DNA from: Embleya sp045207785
GTDB taxonomy: Bacteria > Actinomycetota > Actinomycetes > Streptomycetales > Streptomycetaceae
Assembly (NCBI RefSeq): GCF_045207785.1
Contig: NZ_CP108776.1
Span: 5,890,001-5,954,000 of the forward strand
Direction of reading: 5' to 3'
Length of the DNA: 64,000 nucleotides
Part shown: one piece after another, positions 34,591 to 43,809 of the stretch
How positions within the stretch are numbered: position 1 is the first letter of the stretch
Layout of the letters: each line of letters begins with the position of its first letter
Program-made: the position numbers and the translations under genes
Notes under the pieces: model-generated
Seen by the model: the letters and a program-made list of their open reading frames with translations, nothing else
The model's database searches: none
What the model was told of the DNA's origin: nothing

Positions 34591-35847
34591 GTGTGGCGTG
34601 CCACGAAGGGTGATCGGGGCGGCGTGTCCGCCCCGCCGCAGGCGGCCGCCCGCCTCTACGTCCTGGACGGGCTTCGCCTGGTCGCCGCGCTCACCGTGGT
34701 GCTCTACCACTACGTCTCCCTGCCCGGCGGCTGGGGCAGCGATCCGAACGCGATCTTCCCCACCCTGCACAAGTTCGCCCAGTACGGCTGGCTGGGCGTC
34801 GACCTCTTCTTCCTGATCAGCGGGTTCGTCATCTGCATGAGCGCCTGGGGGCGTTCGCTCGGCGACTTCGTGGTCTCCCGGGCCTCTCGGCTCTATCCCG
34901 CCTACTGGGCCGGGATCCTGCTGACCACCGGTGTCCTGACGGTCTGGCCCCAGGTGTACAAGGCGGATGATCTGGACATCATCCTGTCCAACTTTTCCAT
35001 GTTGCAGACGGGGCTGAACGTCCCGGACGTCGATGGCGCCTACTGGACGCTGTTCACCGAACTGCGCTTCTACATCGTCTTCGCGATCGTCGTGGCCACC
35101 GGCGTGACGTACCGCAAATGTGTGCTGTTCTGCGGCATTTGGACCGTCGGCGCGATGATCACCCCCAAGGTCGGGAACGACCTGCTCGCGACCTGGACGA
35201 TGCCGGCCTACTCGCCCTACTTCGTCGCGGGCATCGCGTTCTTCCTGATGTACCGGTTCAAGCCCAACGCGGTGCTCTGGGGCATCGTCGGTATCTCGTT
35301 CGTGCTGGCCCAGCACTACGTCGAGCTGCGGATGAAGATCAACCTGGGCGATCCGCACTACACGTCGGTGCCGGGCTGGCCGGTGCGGTTCACCATCCTG
35401 CTGTGCTTCGCGGTGATGGCCGGCGCCGCGCTCGGCCGGTTCGATCGCGTGCAGTGGAAGTGGCTGACCACGGCCGGCGCGCTGACCTACCCGCTCTACG
35501 TCATCCACATGTACATCGGGATGACGATCATCCGGCAGTTCCGGGACCGGGTTCCGGCCGCCACGCTCCTGGTCGGTGTGGTCGCGCTGATGGTGCCGGT
35601 GGCCTGGGCGATCCACCGCTTCGTCGAACGTCCGACGGGCAAGCTGCTGCGCGACTCGCTCAAGCGCGGGATGGCCGAGATCCGGCGCGACTCCGCGTCC
35701 GCCACGCCGAAACCCGCTCCGCCGGCGCCCGCCGCCGACGTGCGGCACGCCTTCGACGGCCACGGCACCGAGCACGCGGGCACCGAGCACGCGTACGACC
35801 CGCAGTCCTCGGCGACGATCATCGGGCAGGCCACCCCGCCGTCCTGA
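34591..35847 (+). CDS. Acyltransferase-3 family membrane protein
   Basis: A 418-residue OafA/NolL/WecH-like integral membrane O-acyltransferase. The catalytic His is in ALTVVLYHYVS, followed by WLGVDLFFLISGFVI and a conserved Arg in SRLYPAYW. About ten membrane segments run to residue 355, ending at FVERPTGKLL. A cytoplasmic tail of about 65 residues is Pro/Ala/His-rich. It probably acetylates a cell-surface glycan, lipid or natural product. GTG at 34591 is chosen, with GGAGGGAGAAGG upstream. Confidence 0.85.
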   Translation: MWRATKGDRGGVSAPPQAAARLYVLDGLRLVAALTVVLYHYVSLPGGWGSDPNAIFPTLHKFAQYGWLGVDLFFLISGFVICMSAWGRSLGDFVVSRASRLYPAYWAGILLTTGVLTVWPQVYKADDLDIILSNFSMLQTGLNVPDVDGAYWTLFTELRFYIVFAIVVATGVTYRKCVLFCGIWTVGAMITPKVGNDLLATWTMPAYSPYFVAGIAFFLMYRFKPNAVLWGIVGISFVLAQHYVELRMKINLGDPHYTSVPGWPVRFTILLCFAVMAGAALGRFDRVQWKWLTTAGALTYPLYVIHMYIGMTIIRQFRDRVPAATLLVGVVALMVPVAWAIHRFVERPTGKLLRDSLKRGMAEIRRDSASATPKPAPPAPAADVRHAFDGHGTEHAGTEHAYDPQSSATIIGQATPPS

Positions 35848-35895
35848 CGACGCGGGGTCGGGCGGGCCGCCCACCCGACCCCGTGCTGCGCCTGG

Positions 35896-37053
35896 CTACA
35901 TGAACGACGACTCCGCGGTCAGCCCCAGGGTCTCGTCCGCGCCCGTCACGATCGGCTGGCAGTTGCCCCAACCGACGCCGCCGCCGACCGGGTCGGTGAC
36001 CTTGACGACGGTGTCCCGGATCTGGTGCAGCCGGCGCGCCTGCTCGGGGGTCGAGCAGTCGGCGACACGCTCGCCGTCCACGTGCAGGTCGCCGCGCCAC
36101 TCGCCGTGGTGGCGTCCGTCCAGCCCGAAGTACAGGCCCGCGCCCAGGTGGAAGCCGGTGTCCGAGACCACCTCGATCCGCAACGGGCGCGCCGACCCGT
36201 CGGCCATCGTGGCGTGCAATGTGCCGCCGCGCAGTCGACGGTTGACCGGGTCGTAGCTCAGGTCCGGCACCAGGTCGGCCCATTCCTCCACCCGGCCGTC
36301 GGGGTGCTCGACCCCGCCCATCACCCGCTTCTGCGCGAAGCCCGGCGCGCTGGTGATCTGGTAGTGCAGGAACAGCGCGTACCGGCTGCCGTCCGGACGC
36401 TCCATCAGGATCGGCGCCCAGATCATCCGGAACGACATCGACGCGGGCATCCCGGCCGGTTCGAGGTCGGCTGCGGGCGAGCCGACGTCGTAGCGCGTGC
36501 CCCACGAGTGGTCACGTGTCGACACCCACGTGTCGGGAGTGATCTCGGTGCGTTCGCCGGCCACCTCGACCCAGCCCGACGCGACCCCCGTCTGGTGGTA
36601 GCGGACCAGGTCGGCCGTCGTGCGGTAGGCGCGCCGGTTGTGCGTGCGGTCCTCGCACACCGCCGGGACGACCGACTCGAAGGTCCAGTCGAACGCGATC
36701 GGCTGGGCCTCGTTGGGCTCCAACACGAAGCGGACCACCTTGAGCGGCTCGATCACCTCGTACCGGATCGGCCCCACCACCGTGGTGTGCGGCTCGGGCG
36801 ACAGGCGGCGCGACGCGCGCACGGTGAGCTGCTCGACGCCGCGGGAGACACCCGCGTAGCAGTCCATCACGTTGCGGTTCGTGTACTTGCCGAGCCCGAA
36901 GCCCAGTTGCAGGCTGCCGTCCCGGGCCGCGGCCATCGCGCACACCTTCTCGGTCCACGACGGGTCGGTCGTGGCCACGGTCGCGAAGGTCTCGGCGACC
37001 TGGTGATGGAAGCCCTCGTCGGCCGCGGTGAGCGGCCCGATCGGGTTGGTCAC
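35896..37053 (-). CDS. DUF7064/7065-like protein (CrtC/AttH-like fold) 1
   Basis: 385 residues, soluble. The motif TRDHSWGTR in the middle and the beta-rich sequence are typical of the DUF7064/DUF7065 group, related in fold to AttH and hydroxyneurosporene synthase (CrtC) lipocalin-like proteins. Such genes are often found in actinobacterial lipid or steroid loci, but no activity is established. GTG at 37053 is the start, with GGAGG four bases upstream. It is divergent from a class III CoA-transferase gene. A paralogue sits at 53764-54702. Confidence 0.65.
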   Translation of the reverse strand: MTNPIGPLTAADEGFHHQVAETFATVATTDPSWTEKVCAMAAARDGSLQLGFGLGKYTNRNVMDCYAGVSRGVEQLTVRASRRLSPEPHTTVVGPIRYEVIEPLKVVRFVLEPNEAQPIAFDWTFESVVPAVCEDRTHNRRAYRTTADLVRYHQTGVASGWVEVAGERTEITPDTWVSTRDHSWGTRYDVGSPAADLEPAGMPASMSFRMIWAPILMERPDGSRYALFLHYQITSAPGFAQKRVMGGVEHPDGRVEEWADLVPDLSYDPVNRRLRGGTLHATMADGSARPLRIEVVSDTGFHLGAGLYFGLDGRHHGEWRGDLHVDGERVADCSTPEQARRLHQIRDTVVKVTDPVGGGVGWGNCQPIVTGADETLGLTAESSFM

Positions 37054-37248
37054 GAATCCTCCGTAGCTGTGTGCCGCGTTCCCACACCGGAACGCCGGCG
37101 AATCCCGCCATCGGGACGCTGCCGGATTCTCCGCCGGACCTCGTGAAGAGGCCAGAGCCTTGACCTGTGAGAGAGAACCTGTTTTCGTCATGCCGTCGGA
37201 TCGACCGGCCGCGCCGTCGGGTCGAGGCCCGGGTCAAGGGGGAACGTA

Positions 37249-38445
37249 GTGGAACGTGTTCCGATCGACGGGCCGCTCGCCGGCGTGCGCGTCGTGGACC
37301 TGTCCGCCGCCGCCACCGGCCCGTACGCGGTGGCCCTGCTCGCCGACCAGGGCGCCGACGTGATCAAGGTCGAGCGCCCGGGCATCGGCGACATCTCGCG
37401 CTGGATCGGCACCGCGACCGGCGGCATCAGCGCGCTCTATCAAATGTGCAACCGCGGCAAGCGCTGCGTCGCGGTCGACCTGCGCACCGACGAGGGCCGC
37501 GAGATCGTCCGGGCGCTGATCGCCGAGGCCGACATCGTCGTGCAGAACTGGCGGCCCGGGGTGGCCGAACGGCTCGGCCTCGGCTACGCCGACGTGCGCC
37601 GCGACGACCTCGTGTACTGCTCGATCTCCGGCTTCGGCGCCGAGGGACCCTACGCCGGCAAGGGCGCGTACGACACGGTGATCCAGGCGTACAGCGGGAT
37701 CGCCGAGAACCAGAAGGACCCCGAGACCGGTCGTCCCCGCTTTTCCAACCAGGCCCTGGCCGACAAGGTCACCGCGCTCACCGCCGCCCAGGCGATCACC
37801 GCGGCGCTGTTCGCCCGCGAGCGCGGACGCGGCGGTCAGCACCTGGAACTGTCCATGCTCGACGCGGTGATCTCGTTCCTGTGGGTCGACTCGGCCGGCA
37901 ACGACGTGCTGCGCGACGGCGACGGCAGCCAGCCCGGCAGCTTCGTCGCGGACGTGCGCCCGTACGCGTTCCTCGACGGCTGGGGGATCGCCACCCCGAC
38001 CGGTGACGCCGACTTCGCGGGCATGTGCCGGGCGTTCGGGGTCGAGGGGTACGACGACCCGCGCGTCGCCACGATCGCCGAGCGCCGCCGCCACCGCGAG
38101 CTCGGGCACGCGCTGGTCACCCGCTGCCACGAGGCCGCGACCAAGCTCACCGTCGCCGAGGGCATCGCGCGCCTGGAGGCCGAGAACGTGCCGTGCGGCG
38201 TGGTCCTGGGCCCGGGCGAGCTGGCGACCGACCCGCACGTCGCGGCCGTGGGGCTGCTGGAGGACGACGTACACCCGACCGCGGGCCGCCTGCGCCAGCC
38301 GCGCCACCCGGCCCGATTCGGCGGCACGCCCGCGCGGTTGGGCCGACCGGCTCCCACGCTCGGCGCCGACACCGACGAGATCCTCGCCGAACTGGGGTTC
38401 GCCGACCGGATCGGCGCACTGCGCGCGGCGAAGGTGGTGTGCTGA
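37249..38445 (+). CDS. Class III CoA-transferase (CaiB/BaiF family)
   Basis: 398 residues. The N-terminal CoA fold starts LAGVRVVDLSAAATGPY. The catalytic Asp is D142 in KGAYDTVIQAYSGI, and GPGELATDPH matches the linker region of the family. It moves CoA between organic acids, for example to start breakdown of carnitine, bile-acid, aromatic or fatty acids; the substrate is open. GTG at 37249 has AGGGGGAACGTA upstream. Divergent from the DUF7064-like gene, with 195 bp between, and perhaps functionally linked to it. Confidence 0.88.
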   Translation: MERVPIDGPLAGVRVVDLSAAATGPYAVALLADQGADVIKVERPGIGDISRWIGTATGGISALYQMCNRGKRCVAVDLRTDEGREIVRALIAEADIVVQNWRPGVAERLGLGYADVRRDDLVYCSISGFGAEGPYAGKGAYDTVIQAYSGIAENQKDPETGRPRFSNQALADKVTALTAAQAITAALFARERGRGGQHLELSMLDAVISFLWVDSAGNDVLRDGDGSQPGSFVADVRPYAFLDGWGIATPTGDADFAGMCRAFGVEGYDDPRVATIAERRRHRELGHALVTRCHEAATKLTVAEGIARLEAENVPCGVVLGPGELATDPHVAAVGLLEDDVHPTAGRLRQPRHPARFGGTPARLGRPAPTLGADTDEILAELGFADRIGALRAAKVVC

Positions 38446-38453
38446 ACGGCCGG

Positions 38454-38900
38454 TCAGCGCCGCGGCGCCGTCCACTGGTCGCGCGCGCTCCAGTCGGAGT
38501 CGCGGCCCTGCTCGTCCCGGACCCGCACGCTCCAGTAGTAGGTCGTGCCCGGCTCGTAGCGGAAGCCCGACGGTCGCAGGTCGTTGTACTGCGCCGAGTG
38601 CACGACCCCGCTGTCCCAGGCGTTGGGGTCCACGCCGCCGGAGGTGATCGTGTCGATCGCGTACGGGTCGTTCGAGATGATCAGGCGGTAGCTGCTCTGC
38701 TGGTGCCGGTCGCCGTTCAACCGCACCGTCCAGCCGAACCAGGCCGAGCCCTGTTCGGGGTCGTGCGGTAACGACACCACCGTCAACGTGGCCCGCGGGC
38801 TCCGCGCACCGTCCGTCGTGCACGCGAGCGTCGCGCCGGACAGGGCCAGCCCCGCGAGCACCATCGACACCGTGCGTCCCACTCGTCGTACCAACCCCAC
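38454..38900 (-). CDS. Lipoprotein with FnIII/Ig-like domain
   Basis: 148 residues from GTG at 38900. A signal peptide (about 1-26, LAGLALSGATLAC) ends in a lipobox-like GATLAC with Cys27. The mature part is a fibronectin-III/Ig-like domain (WFGWTVRLNGDRHQQSSYRLIIS, FRYEPGTTYYWSVRVRDEQGRDSDWS), like the first domain of bacterial alpha-L-rhamnosidases but without any catalytic domain. A longer frame adds 18 residues without a ribosome site. It converges on the CoA-transferase gene. Confidence 0.7.
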   Translation of the reverse strand: MGLVRRVGRTVSMVLAGLALSGATLACTTDGARSPRATLTVVSLPHDPEQGSAWFGWTVRLNGDRHQQSSYRLIISNDPYAIDTITSGGVDPNAWDSGVVHSAQYNDLRPSGFRYEPGTTYYWSVRVRDEQGRDSDWSARDQWTAPRR

Positions 38901-39042
38901 GAGCACCCCTGTTCCCAGTGGTCGTTGATCACGGTGACCGTACGGATGCGACACGTGTCAACGGAAGGCTCACGGCGCCCGAGCGAAGGGCGAATCCGGG
39001 TTGCGTCCGGGTGCGCGCCCGCGAGCAGGCAAGATAGAGCGT

Positions 39043-41556
39043 GTGACTCTCATCGATCTGCTCCCTGCCGAGGCCGACCCCGACGCCCTGTACGAAGCCT
39101 TCGCGTCGTACGCGGAGGAGCGCGGCCTCACCCTGTATCCCGCGCAGGAAGAGGCGCTGATCGAGCTGGTCTCGGGCAACAACGTCATCCTCAACACGCC
39201 GACCGGCTCCGGTAAGAGCCTGGTCGCCGCCGGCGGGCACTTCGCGGCGATGGCCCGCAAGGAGCGCAGCTTCTACACCGCGCCGATCAAGGCCCTCGTG
39301 TCGGAGAAGTTCTTCGACCTGGTGGCCCAGTTCGGCACCGAGAACGTCGGCATGATGACCGGCGACGCGTCGGTCAACGCGACCGCGCCGATCATCTGCT
39401 GTACCGCCGAGGTGCTCGCCAACATCGCGCTGCGCGACGGCGCGGACGCCGACGTGGGCTTCGTCGTGATGGACGAGTTCCACTACTACGGCGACCCCGA
39501 CCGCGGCTGGGCCTGGCAGATCCCGTTGATCGAGCTGCCCAAGGCGCAGTTTCTGCTGATGTCCGCGACGCTCGGCGACATGGACCGCTTCCAGACCGAT
39601 CTGCGGCGGCGCACCGGCCGGGCCACCGCGATCGTCAAGTCGGCCGTGCGCCCGGTCCCGCTGTACTTCGCCTATCGGGTCACGCCGCTGCACGAGACCA
39701 TCGAAGAGCTGCTGACCACGCGTGAGGCGCCGGTCTACATCGTGCACTTCACCCAGGCTTCGGCGGTCGAGCGGGCCCAGTCGCTGATGAGCATCAACAT
39801 GTGCACGCGCGCCGAGAAGGACGAGATCGCGAGCGTGATCGGGCGCTTCCGGTTCACCACCAAGTTCGGTCGCCAGCTCTCGCGGTGGGTCCGGCACGGG
39901 ATCGGCGTGCACCACGCGGGCATGCTGCCCAAGTACCGGCGTCTGGTCGAGCGGCTCGCCCAGGCCGGGCTGCTGAAGGTGATCTGCGGCACCGACACGC
40001 TCGGGGTCGGCGTCAACGTGCCGATCCGCACGGTGCTGTTCACCGCGCTGTCCAAGTACGACGGCCAGCGGGTGCGCCGGCTGCGGGCGCGCGAGTTCCA
40101 CCAGATCGCCGGGCGCGCGGGCCGGGCCGGCTTCGACACGGTGGGCAACGTGGTGGCGCAGGCCCCCGAGTACGAGATCGAGAACCTCAAGGCGCTCGCC
40201 AAGGCCGGCGACGACCCCAAGAAGCGCCGCAAGGTGGTCCGCAAGAAGGCCCCCGAGGGCTTCGTCGGCTGGAACGACGAGACCTACACCAGGCTCCAGG
40301 AGGCCGAGCCCGAGCCGCTGGCCTCGCGCTTCCGGGTCACCCACGCGATGCTGCTCGCGGTGATCAACCGTCCCGGCGACGCCTTCGAGGCGATGCGGCA
40401 CCTGCTCACCGACAACGACGAGCCGCGTGCGCAGCAGTTGCGGCACATCCGGCAGGCGATCGCGATCTACCGCTCGCTGCTGGACGGCGGCGTGGTCGAG
40501 AAGCTCGCCGAGCCGGACGAGGAGGGCCGCACGGTGCGGCTGACCGTCGACCTCCAGGCCGACTTCGCGCTCAACCAGCCGCTGTCCACGTTCGCGCTCG
40601 CCGCGTTCGACCTGCTCGACCCCGAGGCCCCGACGTACGCGCTCGACGTGCTCTCGGTGGTCGAGGCCACGCTGGACGACCCGCGCCAGATCCTCGCCGC
40701 GCAGCTGAACAAGGCCAAGGGCGAGGCGGTCGGGCAGATGAAGGCCGACGGCATCGAGTACGAGGAGCGGATGGAGCGGCTCGCCGACATCCAATACCCG
40801 CGCCCGCTCGAAGAGTTGCTCGAACACGCGTACGCGATCTACATGCGCAGCCACCCGTGGGTGGGCGACCACCCGCTGTCGCCCAAGTCGATCGTGCGCG
40901 ACATGTACGAGCGCGCGATGACCTTCGGCGACTACGTCGGCTGGTACGAACTCGCGCGCACCGAGGGCATCGTGCTGCGCTACCTGGCGAGCGCGTACAA
41001 GGCGCTCAACCAGACCGTTCCGGACGACGCCAAGAACGAGGACCTGCACGACCTGATCGCGTGGCTGGGCGAGCTCGTCCGCCAGGTCGACTCCAGCCTG
41101 CTCGACGAGTGGGAGAAGCTGGCCAACCCGGACGCGACGCAGGAGGAGCTCGACGACATCGAGGGCCGCACCACGCCGGTCACCGCCAACGAGCGGGCGT
41201 TTCGGGTGCTGGTCCGCAACGCGTTGTTCCGCCGGGTCGAACTCGCGGCGATGCGGCGCTACTTCCAGCTCGGCGAGCTGTCCGAGCAGGAGGGCGACTC
41301 CGGGTGGGACTCCGAGCGCTGGCAGGACGCCCTGGAGGACTACTGGGACGAGCACGACTCGATCGGCACCGGCCCCGACGCGCGCGGGCCCAAGCTCATG
41401 CAGATCACCAAGGAGGACTCCGCGTGGCGGGTCCGCCAGGTGTTCGACGACCCGGCCGAGGACCACGACTGGGGGATCACCGCCGAGGTGGACCTCACCG
41501 AGTCGGACGAGACCGGCCGAGCGGTCCTGCGGGTGGTGGCGGTCGACCGGATGTAA
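39043..41556 (+). CDS. DUF3516-type superfamily 2 (Ski2/Lhr-like) helicase
   Basis: 837 residues. RecA1 has Walker A TPTGSGKS (about 46-53), the DExH box MDEFHYYGD, and SATLGD; RecA2 has GIGVHHAGMLPKYRRLVERL and HQIAGRAGRAGFDTVG. The C-terminal ~400 residues are the DUF3516 region with winged-helix and helical parts. Actinobacterial members are thought to be RNA/DNA helicases; the exact role is unknown. GTG at 39043 is the likely start; earlier codons lie in non-conserved sequence. Confidence 0.9.
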   Translation: MTLIDLLPAEADPDALYEAFASYAEERGLTLYPAQEEALIELVSGNNVILNTPTGSGKSLVAAGGHFAAMARKERSFYTAPIKALVSEKFFDLVAQFGTENVGMMTGDASVNATAPIICCTAEVLANIALRDGADADVGFVVMDEFHYYGDPDRGWAWQIPLIELPKAQFLLMSATLGDMDRFQTDLRRRTGRATAIVKSAVRPVPLYFAYRVTPLHETIEELLTTREAPVYIVHFTQASAVERAQSLMSINMCTRAEKDEIASVIGRFRFTTKFGRQLSRWVRHGIGVHHAGMLPKYRRLVERLAQAGLLKVICGTDTLGVGVNVPIRTVLFTALSKYDGQRVRRLRAREFHQIAGRAGRAGFDTVGNVVAQAPEYEIENLKALAKAGDDPKKRRKVVRKKAPEGFVGWNDETYTRLQEAEPEPLASRFRVTHAMLLAVINRPGDAFEAMRHLLTDNDEPRAQQLRHIRQAIAIYRSLLDGGVVEKLAEPDEEGRTVRLTVDLQADFALNQPLSTFALAAFDLLDPEAPTYALDVLSVVEATLDDPRQILAAQLNKAKGEAVGQMKADGIEYEERMERLADIQYPRPLEELLEHAYAIYMRSHPWVGDHPLSPKSIVRDMYERAMTFGDYVGWYELARTEGIVLRYLASAYKALNQTVPDDAKNEDLHDLIAWLGELVRQVDSSLLDEWEKLANPDATQEELDDIEGRTTPVTANERAFRVLVRNALFRRVELAAMRRYFQLGELSEQEGDSGWDSERWQDALEDYWDEHDSIGTGPDARGPKLMQITKEDSAWRVRQVFDDPAEDHDWGITAEVDLTESDETGRAVLRVVAVDRM

Positions 41557-41595
41557 CCGCTGTGACAGGACGGGCCGCTGGGGCAGACTGACGGC

Positions 41596-41973
41596 ATGAC
41601 GAAGAAGATGTGGGACGCCGCGCACGGGTCGACGCTGTCGTGGCGTTCGCACAACTCGGTGCTGTCGATCGCCTCCGAGGGCTCGGTGCTCTCGATCGGG
41701 TCGGTGGGGTCGGTGCTTTCGGTCGGCTCGGTCGGCTCCGCGCTGTCCTTCGGGTCGATCGGCTCGGCACTGTCGTCCGCGTCGGTCGGCTCGTGGCTCA
41801 GCGCCGGCTCGCTGTTCTCGGCCCAGTCGGCGTGGTCGGTGTTCTCCTGGCAGTCCTCCGGCAGCGCCTTCGACCACGGCAACACCAAACACGCGGCCCG
41901 AAAGGCAGCCCTCCCAGCCACCGCCCTGGCCTGCCTGGCAACCGCAGCCCTCCTCACCCGCAAATCCCGCTGA
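41596..41973 (+). CDS. Nonapeptide-repeat protein with C-terminal membrane anchor
   Basis: 125 residues. From about residue 11 to 91 it is nine copies of a nine-residue unit, G-S-x-L-S-x-x-S-(V/I/L), for example GSVLSIGSV, GSVLSVGSV and GSALSFGSI; at DNA level the units are 27 bp and similar. Such regular small-residue/hydrophobic spacing suggests a beta-solenoid or stacked fibre. Residues about 102-120 form one membrane helix, followed by RKSR, so it is tail-anchored. No function is known. It starts 39 bp after the helicase gene on the same strand. Confidence 0.7.
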   Translation: MTKKMWDAAHGSTLSWRSHNSVLSIASEGSVLSIGSVGSVLSVGSVGSALSFGSIGSALSSASVGSWLSAGSLFSAQSAWSVFSWQSSGSAFDHGNTKHAARKAALPATALACLATAALLTRKSR

Positions 41974-41978
41974 CCCCA

Positions 41979-42257
41979 CACGTCCGGCGCTTGAGGCCGA
42001 AGCCTCGCGGGGCGCCCAAGCCCACTCCCATCAGCCCGGCCGGCGTTTGAGGCCACCTCGGCCGAAGGCCGGGTCAACCCGGCCCGTCCGGCGCTTGAGG
42101 ACGAAGCCTCGTGGGGCGCGCAAGCCCACTCCGATCAGCCCGGCCGGCGTTTGAGGCCACCTCGGCCGAAGGTCGGGTCAACCCAGCCCGTCCGGCGCTT
42201 GAGGACACCACAGTGACGAGGCCGAACCCAGCCCGTCCGGCGCTTGAGGACCCCCGG
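41979..42257. repeat. Intergenic repeat cluster 1 (104-bp tandem units)
   Basis: Two and a part copies of a 104-bp unit starting at 41981, 42085 and 42189, each holding two cores of the form CCGGCGYTTGAGG, plus an extra core at 42234. The cores sit between the convergent repeat-protein and ammonium-transporter genes. The same family occurs at 59461-59690 and 63271-63522. Confidence 0.85.
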
Positions 42258-42259
42258 GA

Positions 42260-43576
42260 TCACTCCGCGTGCTCGTCACCCGCCCGAGGCGCAGGCCGAA
42301 ACCCATGCCCGCCAACCCGCTTCGTACCGCCGACGGCGGTGAGGTCATACGCCGTCTCCGCATGTACCGCGAGGTCGAGCCCGACCTGCTCATGGTCCGC
42401 ATGGGCCCGGAACCCGATCGTGCGGTCGATCGCCTTGGCGATCACGTACGTGACCCCGAAGGAGAACGCGGACACCACGAGGATCGCGACGAGCTGCTTG
42501 CCCAGCAGCGCCGCGCCACCACCGTGGACCAGTCCCTCGGGCCCGCCGGTGACGTCCTTGCTCGCGAACAGGCCGATCAGCAGGGTGCCGACCACCCCGC
42601 CGACATAGTGCACGCCCACCACGTCGAGCGAGTCGTCGTACCCGAAGCGGTGCTTCCAGCCGACGGCGTAGCTGCACAGGACACCCGCGACGAGGCCGAT
42701 CACCATCGCCCCCGGCAGGTCCACCACGCCGCACGCCGGCGTGATCGCGACCAGCCCGGCGACCGCGCCCGAGGCCGCGCCGAGCGTGGTGGCGTGGCCG
42801 TCGCGGCGCTTCTCCACCGCGAGCCAACCGATCAGCGCGGTGCACCCGGCGGCCTGCGTGTTGACCAGGGCCTGCGCGGCGAGCCCGTTCGCGCCCAGCG
42901 CCGAGCCGCCGTTGAAGCCGAACCAGCCGAACCACAGCAGCCCCGCGCCCAGCACCACGAGCGGCAGGTTGTGCGGCCGCATCGGGTCGCGCTTGAAGCC
43001 GATCCGCGGGCCCAGGACCAGGGCCACCGCCATGCCGGCCGCGCCGCAGTTGATCTCGACGACCAGGCCGCCGGCGAAGTCGAGCGCGCCGAGCTCGTTC
43101 GCGATCCAGCCGTCCGGCCCCCACACCCAGTGCGCGAGCGGCACGTACACGCAGGTGACCCACACCGCGCAGAAGATCACCCACGCCCTGAACCGGGTGC
43201 GGTCGGCGATCGCGCCGGAGATGAGCGCCACCGTCAGGATCGCGAACGTCAACTGGAAGGCCATGAACAACAGTTCGGGCACGGTGCCGTGCAGGTCGGT
43301 CGGTTTGGTGCCGGCCATGAACACCTGTCCGAGGTCGCCGAGCATCCCGCCGCCGAGGTCGTCGCCGAAGGCGAGGCTGTACCCGAAGGCGATCCACACG
43401 ACGGTCACGACGGCGATCGCCACGAAGCTCATCATCAGCATGTTCAGGACGCTCTTGGCCCGGACCATGCCGCCGTAGAAGATCGCGAGCGCCGGTGTCA
43501 TCAGCAGCACGAGCGCCGTGGCGACGAGCAGCCACGCGGTGTCTCCGGCGTTCAGGGCGTCGGTCGCGACGGTCAT
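42260..43576 (-). CDS. amt: Ammonium transporter (Amt/Mep/Rh family), twin-His variant
   Basis: A 438-residue integral membrane protein with eleven membrane segments. Family motifs are strong: FYGGMVRAKSVLNM, WVWGPDGW, DFAGGLVVEINCGAAG and VVGVHYVGGVVGT. The first pore His of the twin-His pair is replaced by Glu (E174, in VVEIN), while the second is kept (H323). This change is known from yeast Mep1/Mep3-type transporters and alters conduction. There is no glnK or glnD next to it, unlike the standard amtB-glnK-glnD operon, so it may be an extra transporter. The final ~45 residues are a cytoplasmic tail. Confidence 0.9.
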   Translation of the reverse strand: MTVATDALNAGDTAWLLVATALVLLMTPALAIFYGGMVRAKSVLNMLMMSFVAIAVVTVVWIAFGYSLAFGDDLGGGMLGDLGQVFMAGTKPTDLHGTVPELLFMAFQLTFAILTVALISGAIADRTRFRAWVIFCAVWVTCVYVPLAHWVWGPDGWIANELGALDFAGGLVVEINCGAAGMAVALVLGPRIGFKRDPMRPHNLPLVVLGAGLLWFGWFGFNGGSALGANGLAAQALVNTQAAGCTALIGWLAVEKRRDGHATTLGAASGAVAGLVAITPACGVVDLPGAMVIGLVAGVLCSYAVGWKHRFGYDDSLDVVGVHYVGGVVGTLLIGLFASKDVTGGPEGLVHGGGAALLGKQLVAILVVSAFSFGVTYVIAKAIDRTIGFRAHADHEQVGLDLAVHAETAYDLTAVGGTKRVGGHGFRPAPRAGDEHAE

Positions 43577-43649
43577 GCTGCTCCCTCGTGGGCCTGATGG
43601 GGTCTCAGGTCAGGGTGGGCAGCTCGGGTTTCCCCGGGTATACCTCGGT

Positions 43650-43665
43650 GTTACACGCCGGTTAA
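43650..43665 (-). promoter_or_regulatory. Possible GlnR half-sites upstream of amt
   Basis: Read on the - strand, TTAAC-n6-GTAAC with an 11-bp repeat, the spacing of GlnR boxes, and another GTAAC 20 bp further up (43681-43685). It lies about 75-90 bp before the amt start. The match is partial. Confidence 0.35.
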
Positions 43666-43809
43666 GGAACCCCGTCCCGTGTTACGCCGGCGTTGCCTTG
43701 TGGTGAGCGAGTGCTCACGGGGTGAACGGCTCGACATGTCGGCGAAACACGTGACACCCGCGCGGCACGCCACGCGACGCACCGCGTCCGGAGGCGCCCG
43801 CACGCCCCG

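Noticed and set aside
33027..35874. Natural-product cluster made of the StyA-like, acyltransferase, DUF7064 and CoA-transferase genes
   Set aside because: Genes are on both strands with separate promoters and no core synthase, so a cluster is not supported.
38929..41979. 1016-residue open frame opposite the DUF3516 helicase
   Set aside because: Antisense shadow of the helicase; composition is low-complexity and no motif is present.
41979..42257. CRISPR-like array
   Set aside because: Units are 104 bp with internal cores and no unique spacers of equal length, and no cas genes are present.
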